Shown: positions 1-7,777, counted from the stretch's first letter. The stretch: 16,780 nt of DNA from CAXRGH01 sp964230195 (GCA_964230195.1 CAXRGH010000255.1:1-16780), one strand, 5' to 3'. Numbers and translations are program-made. Notes: generated by a model not told the origin, from the sequence alone.

Positions 1-1868
1 CTTCCCCACTGTTGGAACGAGGAAGCAAAACTGGTTTGAAACTCTGACTGAGTATTAGTGTAGGTGAAGAACCAGGGCAACGACAAACTTGTATCGGGCA
101 CATTAATGACACCACTCGCACTGCTTTCAAAGCCATAGACATCGACTTCTCCAGCATCGTATTGAATGTCAATGTTAGTTGTACAGTTTTCCCCCGCTGA
201 CTGCGAACATGTTTCAGCTAGATTATCATATTGATTATAAAACCCGACAATTTCAGCATCAATGTTTGATGTTGATACTCGCCATCCAAATTCAACATTA
301 GTGCTCTGTTCAGGCGCTTTCTCTGGGGACTGTTGTGGGCTAGTCGGAACAAATCCTTTATGGATACCGAAGATCACCGATTGCTGATTTGATAAAGAGT
401 AGACCGAACTGAATGCTGGCAATGTGACTTGTGTGGTTTTCTTTAACCAATCGCCAGAAATACGATTGAGGTAATGACCATCAATAGACTCATTGCGAGC
501 TGAAAACGATAATTTCAACTTATCGAAGGACCAAATACTTTGCAAATAACTTGAAACGGCATCCGTTGATTCTTCATTCGTTGCGCCAAGACGTTGGGGC
601 TCGCTGGTACGTTCCAGGAGCCCTTGCCTCATAAAGAAGTCATCTTCAACGTGATCGCGCTGGATTTGGTCTTGGTGATAACGAACACCAGCAACAAATT
701 CGTGCTCCTGACTAAACAAAGGAAAATCAATTGAACCGTCCAATTGAATGCCACGAGAATAATAACGCCTTGCATTATCACCAATGGTCAATATCTCCCG
801 GATCGTACTGTCACTATCTCCTGTTAACACTTGGTAGTAGTTTTGATAGTTGTCCGGTGATTGCAATACAGATTGAAGGGACGGTGGCGCCTCGCCCTGG
901 CCTGACCGGATCCCATTTAATTTAGACCAGCTTCTCGTAAAGTCATGGTTATACAGCCGAGTGGTAATATTCCATTCACTTGCTTGCATTTGATGGGTTA
1001 GTTGGACTTGATTATGTTCCCAGTCCATGCGGTCTTGTTGTGTGGCGCTATACCGGCGGTAGGGAGTGGTTGCAAAGTCCTCATCAGAGAGTCCTAGATA
1101 CGTTTCGTTTGAGAACTCATCGGCGTAACTCATTTTTAATGCAACCACATGATCTATTGCTACCGTGTTCCATTGATAATCAAACTTCACCATAACATCT
1201 GACTTATCAAAGCCGGTATCGCCACCATTATCGAGTTGCTTAAACCCATCCGCTGAGATCACACTTCCTTCCACAAGATAACCAAAACCTGATTTTCTAT
1301 TACCGTGATGAAGGGTCAGTTTTTGATAGCCATTAGCACCCATCATAGCATCCACACCTGTCTCTGACGCTTCAGGAATACCACGGGTAACCAGATTGAG
1401 AACACCGGCCACAGTATTGGGCCCATGCTTGATCATCTCAGCCCCCTTCGTCACTTCAACCGATTGAATTTTACTCATTAAAGGGAAGTAGTATGCCGCT
1501 GGTGCAGAATACGGCGCGGGACCAATCAAGATGCCGTCTTCTAAAATATTAATTTTTTTACTGCGATTTGGGGTTACCCCTCGGAATCCAATATTTGGGC
1601 GTAAGCCGTAGCCGTCTTCCTGACGAATGTTGACACCCGGTATGCGTGTCAGTACTTGTCCAATATCATCAAACTTAAATTGTTCAATATCTTCATTTGA
1701 CAGGATAGAGGTTGATCCGAGTAGTTCTAAACTAGACACGCTTGAGCCAACGATGCTAACTCGTTCCACCTTACTTTCAACGCTATCTGCCGCTTCGAGG
1801 GCTAGCTCGGAAGTTTCTACAGTACTTGCTAATAAAAACCCCATTGCGAGCGCATTAAAAAACATCAT
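1..1868 (-). CDS. FecA-like TonB-dependent outer-membrane receptor, C-terminus off the left edge
   Basis: Reading the minus strand from 1868 gives 622 uninterrupted codons that run out of the window. The start is an ATG-ATG pair with an AGGAG ribosome site about 9 bases upstream. Residues 1-20 look like a signal peptide, and a TonB-box-like stretch (VERVSI) lies near 35-40. The plug domain spans about 45-163, with GVNIRQEDGYGLRPNIGFRG and KGAEMIKHGPNTVAGVLNLV typical of the ferric-citrate receptor family FecA (COG4772). The rest is beta-barrel; near the window edge it has the family-like YTNTQSEFQTSF...WG segment, so roughly the last 100 residues are missing. Unlike E. coli FecA there is no N-terminal signalling (STN) domain, so it should not work through a FecI/FecR switch. 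It starts 18 bases after the imelysin gene stop and is surely co-transcribed. Family assignment is strong; the ligand (ferric citrate or another metal chelate) is unknown. Confidence 0.9.
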   Translation of the reverse strand, partial: MMFFNALAMGFLLASTVETSELALEAADSVESKVERVSIVGSSVSSLELLGSTSILSNEDIEQFKFDDIGQVLTRIPGVNIRQEDGYGLRPNIGFRGVTPNRSKKINILEDGILIGPAPYSAPAAYYFPLMSKIQSVEVTKGAEMIKHGPNTVAGVLNLVTRGIPEASETGVDAMMGANGYQKLTLHHGNRKSGFGYLVEGSVISADGFKQLDNGGDTGFDKSDVMVKFDYQWNTVAIDHVVALKMSYADEFSNETYLGLSDEDFATTPYRRYSATQQDRMDWEHNQVQLTHQMQASEWNITTRLYNHDFTRSWSKLNGIRSGQGEAPPSLQSVLQSPDNYQNYYQVLTGDSDSTIREILTIGDNARRYYSRGIQLDGSIDFPLFSQEHEFVAGVRYHQDQIQRDHVEDDFFMRQGLLERTSEPQRLGATNEESTDAVSSYLQSIWSFDKLKLSFSARNESIDGHYLNRISGDWLKKTTQVTLPAFSSVYSLSNQQSVIFGIHKGFVPTSPQQSPEKAPEQSTNVEFGWRVSTSNIDAEIVGFYNQYDNLAETCSQSAGENCTTNIDIQYDAGEVDVYGFESSASGVINVPDTSLSLPWFFTYTNTQSEFQTSFASSFQQWG

Positions 1869-1886
1869 ATTGTTACGCTCCTAGCG

Positions 1887-3104
1887 TTAATCGCCATCAC
1901 CGGCAGCAGTTGATGGAAGTGAAAGATTGAGTTTTTCAATAAAATCCGTTTTCAGAATACGAGAAACGTCTTCTATGTCACCATGGATCTCTGTTACTGC
2001 AACGGTATCACTTGAAATAACGGTCTCAAGCGGGCTATCGATTGCTCTTATCTTGGCCAAACTGTCCGCCAGTCGCCCCTCTAACGACTCCGAAACATCA
2101 CTCTCACCAACACTTTGAAGATATTGACTGAACCCAACACCCTGGTTGCCGATTCCCCCTTGCAACAGATACGTTAAGGCAAGTAGGTTGTTCTCGATGT
2201 TCGAAAGGCTGTTTCCACTCAGTGTTGATTCTAAATTTTGCGGACACACTAGGCCACCGCAGTCATTCAACTTTATCCCTAAGGGCACGCCTAACTTTGC
2301 AGACTTTGTCATAGTATCTAGATAAAAGATGGCATCAGTAATGCGATTGACGGACTCGTGAATCCCAGAATCACCTGCATTTTTAAGAGAATAACCATTA
2401 TCGGGTTCGTCTTCAGCTGTCCAACGCGATAGCAAATTTGAAGCTTCTTCATTTAAATTGTCAGCGACTTTAACAGCGAATTCACAACGTGCTAAGCGTA
2501 TTTCGTCATAGCTCAAACTGTTCCACTCGGCTGGTGCTGTACCAAATGCAGTGCAACTATGCGCTGTACTTTCGTTAAACAACAAATATTCCAAAGCGTC
2601 TATCCCTTTTCTTTGGAAGGTACGCGTTGATACATTGAATTCATCATTATTAAGAGACGTTATAGTGTCCTGGTCAATGGCGCAGTAACTCGTCACTGGC
2701 CAAGAATAGAGAGTATTACGCAGAAAGTTATCGTTACGGCTAAGCGGCCCAATTTGCATCATTTCAGCTTGTTGCCAGGCTCCCATTGTTTGTCGCCAAA
2801 GGTTTTGAGGCTGAGTGATTTCTGCATTTTCCGAATCATTTTCAAGCGCAGTGCAGTAAGCCGAGATTGCAGTAAGCTGCGATTGTGTTGCAGTTTTAAA
2901 CCGGGCAAATGTTGGTGTAATAACATTATCAACGATATTACTCACCAAGGTATGTTCATCAAATGTTGACCCGTTATCACCGGAACCTTCGTTAATATTA
3001 CCGGAGTCAGAACTAACACTAACCTCACCACAACCGAAACAAGCAAGCATGATTGCTACAGATAGACTGTGATTAAAGCCACTTTGGTTGGCACAAAACT
3101 TCAT
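1887..3104 (-). CDS. Imelysin-family (Peptidase M75 / IrpA-like) lipoprotein
   Basis: This is a 405-residue exported protein. The ATG has AGAGAGG 5 bases upstream. The N-terminus is a hydrophobic signal ending in cysteines (C22 after MLA, C25 after CFG); neither fits the lipobox perfectly, but lipidation is likely, and a Ser/Gly/Asp-rich linker follows. Imelysin hallmarks are an opening helix about 54-84 (VSNIVDNVITPTFARFK), W103/W110 with PL at 120-121, YSWPVTSYCAID about 133-144, and GIDALEYLLF at 167-176. In the family the GxHxxE motif falls at that last position; here it reads G167-I-D169-A-L-E172, so the histidine is aspartate. Imelysin proteins are iron-regulated periplasmic or outer-membrane lipoproteins tied to iron uptake, and protease activity is doubtful for many. 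The gene lies between a DUF4856 gene and a TonB receptor in one transcription unit. Family confidence is high; molecular role is unknown. Confidence 0.88.
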   Translation of the reverse strand: MKFCANQSGFNHSLSVAIMLACFGCGEVSVSSDSGNINEGSGDNGSTFDEHTLVSNIVDNVITPTFARFKTATQSQLTAISAYCTALENDSENAEITQPQNLWRQTMGAWQQAEMMQIGPLSRNDNFLRNTLYSWPVTSYCAIDQDTITSLNNDEFNVSTRTFQRKGIDALEYLLFNESTAHSCTAFGTAPAEWNSLSYDEIRLARCEFAVKVADNLNEEASNLLSRWTAEDEPDNGYSLKNAGDSGIHESVNRITDAIFYLDTMTKSAKLGVPLGIKLNDCGGLVCPQNLESTLSGNSLSNIENNLLALTYLLQGGIGNQGVGFSQYLQSVGESDVSESLEGRLADSLAKIRAIDSPLETVISSDTVAVTEIHGDIEDVSRILKTDFIEKLNLSLPSTAAGDGD

Positions 3105-3122
3105 ATTGCCTCTCTAAACTAA

Positions 3123-3146
3123 AATTAGCCGGATCACCGGCTAATT
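3123..3146 (-). promoter_or_regulatory. Intercistronic hairpin between the DUF4856 and imelysin genes
   Basis: The two 10-base arms AATTAGCCGG and CCGGCTAATT pair perfectly around a 4-base loop (3133-3136). In the direction of transcription (minus) the stem is followed by TTTAGTTT, a broken U-tract. It begins 18 bases after the DUF4856 stop and ends just before the imelysin ribosome site. It could act as a leaky terminator that lowers expression of the two downstream genes, or as an RNA end-protecting structure. The structure is seen directly; the role is inferred. Confidence 0.7.
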
Positions 3147-3164
3147 ATCTCTTTTTCTGAATGA

Positions 3165-4907
3165 TTACCAAGATGCGACGATAGCGTCTGAGAATTCGTA
3201 AGCATCTTTAAGAATTGAACGCGCTTCAAGCAAATCTGACTGATACCCTTCGACATCACCAGTTAACACTGGCTTCATCCCCATCAGATTATGTATTTGA
3301 GCAAATTTTTCATCCGACAACAAAGAATGGCGATTGAACTGCAATCCCAACCCAAACGCTTTCATCTCGGACCAATGCTTTGCCAAAGTCTCGTAATCGA
3401 ACTCATTAGTACCAATTGAATCAAGGTCCGCAATCGTATCATTGATGTAATGGATAACAGTAGCAACAATAGCACCTTCCCAAGCTTCTACCGCGAGCTT
3501 TGTCTGCGCAAAAATAGCTCTTCGCTCTTCTATGGTTGGTTCAGTACCATGATTAATCGCCAGCTCGCTCGCTAACTTACGTGCTTGTAAGAAATGGTTA
3601 ATGGCTTTGCCTGAGAAGTCATAAGTATCATCAGAACCAATGTCTCGTTTTGCAGCATTGACGGATTGTCCAAAGTTATACTCGCTCGTTAAATCAATTG
3701 TTTCGTCACCGTTAGCATCGGAAATAACAGACGATTTTACCGCTGCATCACCTAACGTCAGATAATCTCGAGAAGCGCCAAAATACCCGAAACCTTCATC
3801 AATCTGATGTTCAAGCTTTGTATAAGGTTTTGTGCCATCCTGTGTGTTACTGGCAAACACGCCTTTAGCGCTAGAATCTGGGTCAGATTCATCCAAATCT
3901 AAATAGTCATCAGCTCCTTGCGAAAACGCAACAGACATCAGGAGAAACTTCTGCACCATTTGCTTATAATCAACACCGTCCCCTGACAAATACACCTTTG
4001 TTAACGGATTACCAAATGGATCCTGTCTCAAATCACCATTACTCAAAGAAAGTGCGTTAGCGGCTAGCTCATCAAAAAAATAGTTCAATAGCCCTTCAGG
4101 AGTCGTGCTGCCGGTTTCCCCCCAACCTGCAAACTCAGTACTCCAGTCCTTGTGTTGGCTCTTAACATCATTTCCAGCAATTTTACTTGTCAAATTCTTG
4201 CTTGATGGTGAGATTTGGCTCAGCGTTGTCTGAAGCAATGGAAGACTGTCCGTTGTCATCAGTGTACGTTCAGAAAGAGCAGCGTAATCGTCAACCAAAT
4301 AATATGAATTTAAGGCAGTAAGCACTGTCTCTCTCACTGTCTCATCATCTGATTGAGGATTAAACTCGCCGCTGCTATTGAAGGAAGCAACATTTCCAAG
4401 GTAGTTATTAATAAAGAGATTAAGCTCGTTAATCAGCACATGACGCGCCACCTGCCCCGAGTAAGCTACAGAATCGACGCCAGCTTCAATACGGCTTGAA
4501 AATGAGTAATAATCAAGCACATCACTCACCACAACATTTAACGTTTTAGTAAAACTGTTAGAGGCACTATCAACCACCGTAATTGAAACTTCTTGTGGTG
4601 TATCACCTGTTACTTCGAAATCAAACGACTTATCAGCCGCTAGACTCAGCGTATTGCCTGAAATGACGTAACCAGCAGTGCTCGTAGTGTAAGTAAAAGT
4701 ATCTCCATTATCAGCGTCAATCGCACTAAGAGTACCGATCACTACTCCCGTTTCATTTTCGCTTACAGTGTTGCTTGATAGCTCGATGTTGGTTGGGGAA
4801 ACATTAACTTGAGGGACTGGTTCATTGGATGAGGAGCCGCCGCATGCGGTGATACCGAGCGCAACTGCAATGGACGATATAACTGAAGAATACTGTTTGG
4901 TGTGCAT
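3165..4907 (-). CDS. DUF4856-domain lipoprotein with N-terminal cadherin-like domain
   Basis: The 580-residue reading starts at the ATG at 4907, because AGGTAGG lies 6-7 bases upstream and a lipoprotein signal begins there. A further in-frame start at 4955 would put 16 extra residues ahead of the signal and would lie upstream of the -10 box. The lipobox is I19-T-A-C22, followed by GGSSSN. Residues about 38-130 resemble one cadherin-type Ig-like repeat (VSENETGVVIGTL, DADNGD, FDFEVTGD). From about 133 to the end it matches DUF4856 as I recall it (DYYSFSSRIEAGVDSVAYSGQ; LEHQIDEGFGYFGASRDY at 365-382). D397-x-N399-G-D401-xx-I-D405 resembles an EF-hand/dockerin calcium loop. It is the first gene of a Fur-type operon with an imelysin protein and a TonB receptor, so a role at the outer membrane in iron or metal capture is inferred. 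No enzyme activity is claimed. Confidence 0.85.
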   Translation of the reverse strand: MHTKQYSSVISSIAVALGITACGGSSSNEPVPQVNVSPTNIELSSNTVSENETGVVIGTLSAIDADNGDTFTYTTSTAGYVISGNTLSLAADKSFDFEVTGDTPQEVSITVVDSASNSFTKTLNVVVSDVLDYYSFSSRIEAGVDSVAYSGQVARHVLINELNLFINNYLGNVASFNSSGEFNPQSDDETVRETVLTALNSYYLVDDYAALSERTLMTTDSLPLLQTTLSQISPSSKNLTSKIAGNDVKSQHKDWSTEFAGWGETGSTTPEGLLNYFFDELAANALSLSNGDLRQDPFGNPLTKVYLSGDGVDYKQMVQKFLLMSVAFSQGADDYLDLDESDPDSSAKGVFASNTQDGTKPYTKLEHQIDEGFGYFGASRDYLTLGDAAVKSSVISDANGDETIDLTSEYNFGQSVNAAKRDIGSDDTYDFSGKAINHFLQARKLASELAINHGTEPTIEERRAIFAQTKLAVEAWEGAIVATVIHYINDTIADLDSIGTNEFDYETLAKHWSEMKAFGLGLQFNRHSLLSDEKFAQIHNLMGMKPVLTGDVEGYQSDLLEARSILKDAYEFSDAIVASW

Positions 4908-4938
4908 TAACAACCTACCTTTAAATTTTGAAGTACTG

Positions 4939-4966
4939 ATTATACAGGAAAGCAAATGCGAATCAA
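4939..4966 (-). promoter_or_regulatory. Promoter P1 of the DUF4856-imelysin-receptor operon
   Basis: On the minus strand TTGATT (4961-4966) and a perfect TATAAT (4939-4944) are 16 bases apart. Transcription would begin near 4932, giving a leader of about 25 bases before the ATG at 4907. The -35 lies inside a Fur-box match, so iron-replete Fur would block RNA polymerase here. Confidence 0.7.
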
Positions 4967-4971
4967 TATCA
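4957..4971. promoter_or_regulatory. Fur box a, overlapping the P1 -35
   Basis: TGCGAATCAATATCA matches the 7-1-7 Fur consensus TGATAATNATTATCA at 11 of the 14 defined positions. It is centred about 32 bases upstream of the predicted P1 start, a classical repressor position. Its 16-base core GAATCAATATCATTTA recurs exactly 100 bases away at 5060-5075. Confidence 0.7.
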
Positions 4972-5007
4972 TTTAGCTTTACATGAGACGCGATTCATTA
5001 AAGCGAG

Positions 5008-5022
5008 TGACAATCATTCTCA
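5008..5022. promoter_or_regulatory. Fur box b
   Basis: TGACAATCATTCTCA (minus strand TGAGAATGATTGTCA) matches the 7-1-7 Fur consensus at 12 of 14 positions. It lies between the two promoters, just downstream of the predicted P2 start near 5032. Its centre is about 50 bases from the centres of boxes a and c, which would suit a multi-site Fur array. Confidence 0.7.
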
Positions 5023-5038
5023 TTTGCATCTCTCGACC

Positions 5039-5066
5039 ATAGTACACTAATCTAAATGAGAATCAA
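5039..5066 (-). promoter_or_regulatory. Second upstream promoter-like site P2
   Basis: On the minus strand TTGATT (5061-5066) and TACTAT (5039-5044) are separated by 16 bases, the same -35 and spacing as P1 and exactly 100 bases upstream of it. The -10 is weaker than that of P1. It probably gives a longer transcript of the same operon; whether it is active cannot be judged by reading. Confidence 0.45.
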
Positions 5067-5071
5067 TATCA
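5057..5071. promoter_or_regulatory. Fur box c, overlapping the P2 -35
   Basis: TGAGAATCAATATCA matches the 7-1-7 Fur consensus at 12 of 14 positions and sits at P2 as box a sits at P1. It is also the Fur box nearest the divergent dGTPase gene, whose start is about 130 bases away, so an effect of iron on that gene is possible but unproven. Confidence 0.72.
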
Positions 5072-5194
5072 TTTAATGAATTAATTGCATGCCTAAAAAA
5101 TATCAGTCAAGACGCCCATTGTTTGTGGCTAGACAGGCATAGGTCACTGTGATTAAATCGTGAACACAATTAAAGAATTAGATATCAAAACACC

Positions 5195-6502
5195 ATGAAC
5201 ATTCAGTTAGGCGAACAATGGCAAGCGAGGCGACAAGAAAGCTTATCTATCCGGATTGGAGACCACCGCTCGCCGTTCCAGCGAGACAAAGCACGGATTC
5301 TCCACTCTGCCGCCTTTCGTAGGTTACAATCAAAAACACAAGTACTTGGTGTCGGTTATGGAGATTTTCACCGAACACGTTTAACCCACTCTATTGAAGT
5401 CTCTCAAATTGGTCAGGGTATTGCAGCGCAAATTCGTTTGAAGCAAGGCGAGATTGCATCCGCTCTAGGCTTGAATGACCACTTAATTGAGGCTTTGTGT
5501 CTTGCACACGACATCGGACACCCACCCTTCGGACACGGTGGAGAAATTGCATTACATTATAAGATGGCTGAATATGGTGGGTTTGAAGGAAACGCTCAAA
5601 CATTTCGGATTGTGACTCATTTAGAGCCATACTCAAAAGCCCACGGCATGAATTTGTCTCGACGTTCAATCTTGGGTTTAACTAAGTATCCTAATACTCT
5701 CAACCGTCTCAATAATGATGTGATTTGCCGGGAGTCTGCCGAAAATGGTCACCTTAAAGCATCTCAGTGGCATCCCCCGAAAGGCTTGTATGACGATGAT
5801 CAATCCATTATTGACTGGCTACTTGATCCGCTCTCACAGAATGACAGAGTATTGTTTTCATCGTTTGATTCATTAAATGATAAGAATCACAAGACACGGT
5901 TTAAATCATTTGATTGCTCGATTATGGAAATGGCAGACGATATTGCCTACAGTATTCACGACCTAGAGGACGCGGTTGTCGTTGGCGTGATAACACAAGA
6001 ATTATTTGAAGAGCAGGTTTGCAAACCAATTGAGGCTTTAAATATTCCATGGTTAAGTGAAAACATGTCCATGCTCACAAAACAATTATTTAGCCAATTC
6101 AATCACGACCGAAAAGACGCGATAGGAGCTCTGGTCAATACTTTTGTGACGGCTATCAGCATAGGAATAACTGACGAAAGATTTGAAGAGCCATTACTTA
6201 AGTATAATGCAATCATGGCACCCCACTATTTAGAAGCGTTATCCTCATTCAAACACTTTGTATTCAGACAAGTGATACGCCAGCCAGAGATTCAACATGC
6301 AGAGTTTAAAGGACAGCGTATTGTAATGGATTTATTTGACGCTTTCTCGAGTGACCCTGAGCGATTGCTCCCTCACAATACGCGGGAACGGTGGAAAGAA
6401 GGTGCAGAAAAAGGTCTGGGGTATCGAGTGCTTAGTGATTATTTGTCGGGGATGACTGACGAATATGCAATCAAATTATATAAGCAATTATTTGTAGCTT
6501 AA
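5195..6502 (+). CDS. dgt: HD-family deoxyguanosine triphosphate triphosphohydrolase, anti-phage dGTPase type
   Basis: This 435-residue cytoplasmic enzyme of the dGTPase-like HD superfamily hydrolyses dGTP to deoxyguanosine and tripolyphosphate. The N-terminal signature DHRSPFQRDKARILHSAAFR (residues 23-42) and RLTHSIEVSQIG (H65) are followed by the metal-binding pair in AHDIGHPPFGHGGE (H105, D106), GNAQTFRIVTHLE (132-144), and the distal aspartate in MADDIAYSIHDLED (D248/D249). The length and N-terminus fit the Shewanella/Vibrio-type protein rather than the longer E. coli Dgt. dGTPases of this kind have been shown to deplete dGTP during phage infection (nucleotide-depletion defence), and databases often name the group that way. 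A housekeeping role in dNTP balance is equally possible. No clear ribosome site precedes the ATG, but the N-terminus fits the family. It is monocistronic, divergent from the Fur operon, and ends at a strong terminator. Confidence 0.92.
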   Translation: MNIQLGEQWQARRQESLSIRIGDHRSPFQRDKARILHSAAFRRLQSKTQVLGVGYGDFHRTRLTHSIEVSQIGQGIAAQIRLKQGEIASALGLNDHLIEALCLAHDIGHPPFGHGGEIALHYKMAEYGGFEGNAQTFRIVTHLEPYSKAHGMNLSRRSILGLTKYPNTLNRLNNDVICRESAENGHLKASQWHPPKGLYDDDQSIIDWLLDPLSQNDRVLFSSFDSLNDKNHKTRFKSFDCSIMEMADDIAYSIHDLEDAVVVGVITQELFEEQVCKPIEALNIPWLSENMSMLTKQLFSQFNHDRKDAIGALVNTFVTAISIGITDERFEEPLLKYNAIMAPHYLEALSSFKHFVFRQVIRQPEIQHAEFKGQRIVMDLFDAFSSDPERLLPHNTRERWKEGAEKGLGYRVLSDYLSGMTDEYAIKLYKQLFVA

Positions 6503-6556
6503 TGCGTTACCGTGAATATCAGCTGATCAATAGATACCTGTTGTCACGACTAGAGA

Positions 6557-6591
6557 AAAAGCCCAATCAGCAGATGCCTGATTGGGCTTTT
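6557..6591. terminator. Bidirectional rho-independent terminator
   Basis: Arms of 14 bases, AAAAGCCCAATCAG and CTGATTGGGCTTTT, pair perfectly around a 7-base loop (6571-6577). The A-run on one side and T-run on the other let it stop transcription both ways. It lies between the convergent dGTPase gene (stop at 6502) and the small exported-protein gene (stop at 6603). Confidence 0.92.
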
Positions 6592-6602
6592 AGTTGGGAA
6601 GA

Positions 6603-7085
6603 CTAGTTCTCTAAAGATTCATTTTCCATCTGTCTCATTAGCGCTTTACGACGTTTCTTCTTAAGTTTACGTTTCATCTTGTCTCGGGTTTGCTTTGTCG
6701 CTTGTTTTAATTTTTCTCTTAGTTCCGGGTTATTCTCGATATAGGCTCTGATCTTCTCCCTATGAACCTGATGTTTTTCTCTAATTTGTTGATGTTTTGC
6801 TTTCATGGCAGCTTTATCGCCAGACTCCCGCAACGCGCGCATTTCGTCAAAATCAGATTTGCGTTCAGCACGGAGTTCATCAATTTCTTGCTGGGTGATA
6901 TCACCCATCTCTAACATATACTCAACAACAGTATCTCGTATAGTCTTGCCCAATAACGGAGCTCCGCCCATTTTATGATGTCCAAGTTTCATTTTAACCT
7001 TGCCTAAATCAGCATCTGTCGCCGAGGCATTAGCAGCACAAAATACGACACTAGCGGTCAATATTACAGTTAGTAATCTCATCAT
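6603..7085 (-). CDS. Small exported, helical, highly basic protein linked to an ECF sigma/anti-sigma pair
   Basis: The preferred start is the ATG-ATG at 7085, 5-6 bases after GAGAGGA. This gives 160 residues beginning MMRLLTVILTASVVF, a signal peptide with likely cleavage after ASA (residue 22). A GTG at 7106 would add seven residues ahead of the signal. The mature part has a His/Gly/Lys patch (GHHKMGG) near 35-41 and then long, charged, probably coiled-coil helices (DITQQEIDELRAERKSDFDE and following). It ends in a run of lysines and arginines (KMKRKLKKKRRKALMRQ). It recalls the Spy/CpxP/ZraP type of periplasmic helical stress or metal-sensing proteins in size and composition, but I see no diagnostic LTxxQ motif and do not assign it. 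It is the last gene of the sigma operon, 41 bases after the anti-sigma gene. Confidence 0.72.
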   Translation of the reverse strand: MMRLLTVILTASVVFCAANASATDADLGKVKMKLGHHKMGGAPLLGKTIRDTVVEYMLEMGDITQQEIDELRAERKSDFDEMRALRESGDKAAMKAKHQQIREKHQVHREKIRAYIENNPELREKLKQATKQTRDKMKRKLKKKRRKALMRQMENESLEN

Positions 7086-7126
7086 TGAATCCTCTCTCAA
7101 TCTCACTTTAACTTTTAAAATTCCGT

Positions 7127-7777
7127 CTACGATGCTGTTCCAGCCATAGTCACTAGATCAACATTCAACTCGAATGTACGTTGTGTTGAACCATTATCTA
7201 TCACTGCTTTGATTGATAATGGTTCGGAAAGATCTCTCCCAGCGGCAATCTGAACCGGTAATCGAATAGCATTACTGCCTTTTGAAAAATCTAGTACCCA
7301 GTTCAATTCATCAAACTCGTCATATCCCTGTAACGCCATCCGGTCAGGTAGTTCTATTCTAAAATCCGCATTATAGATATCTTCGGGCGAATCAATAATC
7401 AGGGTGACTTCCGTGTCAATAACTTGTGTATTTACTAATGTCAAAACAGAAGGCGCTTGCGGTTGTGTCGCATAGAATAAGCCGGATAACCCAATCGCCA
7501 AAATACTGGCGGCAGCAAAGCCTTTCCAAAAACCATTGTCGGTTGGCGGCACCCTAGCTGAAATTGCCTTACTGATTAATGTCTCAACCTCACTATCCGT
7601 GAGAACAGCTGATTGTTTTTGACCTGCCATCAATTTTAGATAATCCGCATGTTCCTCATATTCACTAGAACATCCAACGCACTCACCAAGATGCAAATCT
7701 AATACTTCTGACCGTTCTTTAGTTAGCGTTTGATGAAACTTTTCATCAAACATCCCTTGAGCTGTTTCACATTTCAT
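7127..7777 (-). CDS. Membrane-anchored zinc-binding anti-sigma factor
   Basis: This 216-residue single-pass inner-membrane protein should hold the neighbouring ECF sigma factor inactive. The cytoplasmic N-terminus carries the ZAS zinc motif H29-x3-C33-x2-C36, with C3 as a possible fourth ligand. A transmembrane helix spans about 84-103 (WKGFAAASILAIGLSGLFYA). Residues about 112-216 are strand-rich and look like a periplasmic Ig-like sensing domain, which I do not recognise. GGAGGAG precedes the ATG, and the start overlaps the sigma stop by 4 bases (ATGA), implying coupled translation and near-equal amounts of sigma and anti-sigma. The signal that releases the sigma is unknown. A third exported gene follows. 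Confidence 0.85.
   Translation of the reverse strand: MKCETAQGMFDEKFHQTLTKERSEVLDLHLGECVGCSSEYEEHADYLKLMAGQKQSAVLTDSEVETLISKAISARVPPTDNGFWKGFAAASILAIGLSGLFYATQPQAPSVLTLVNTQVIDTEVTLIIDSPEDIYNADFRIELPDRMALQGYDEFDELNWVLDFSKGSNAIRLPVQIAAGRDLSEPLSIKAVIDNGSTQRTFELNVDLVTMAGTAS

Noticed and set aside
5089..5142. A 17-codon reading starting MPKKYQSRRPLF between the Fur boxes and the dGTPase gene
   Set aside because: No ribosome site, no recognisable features and very short; likely chance.
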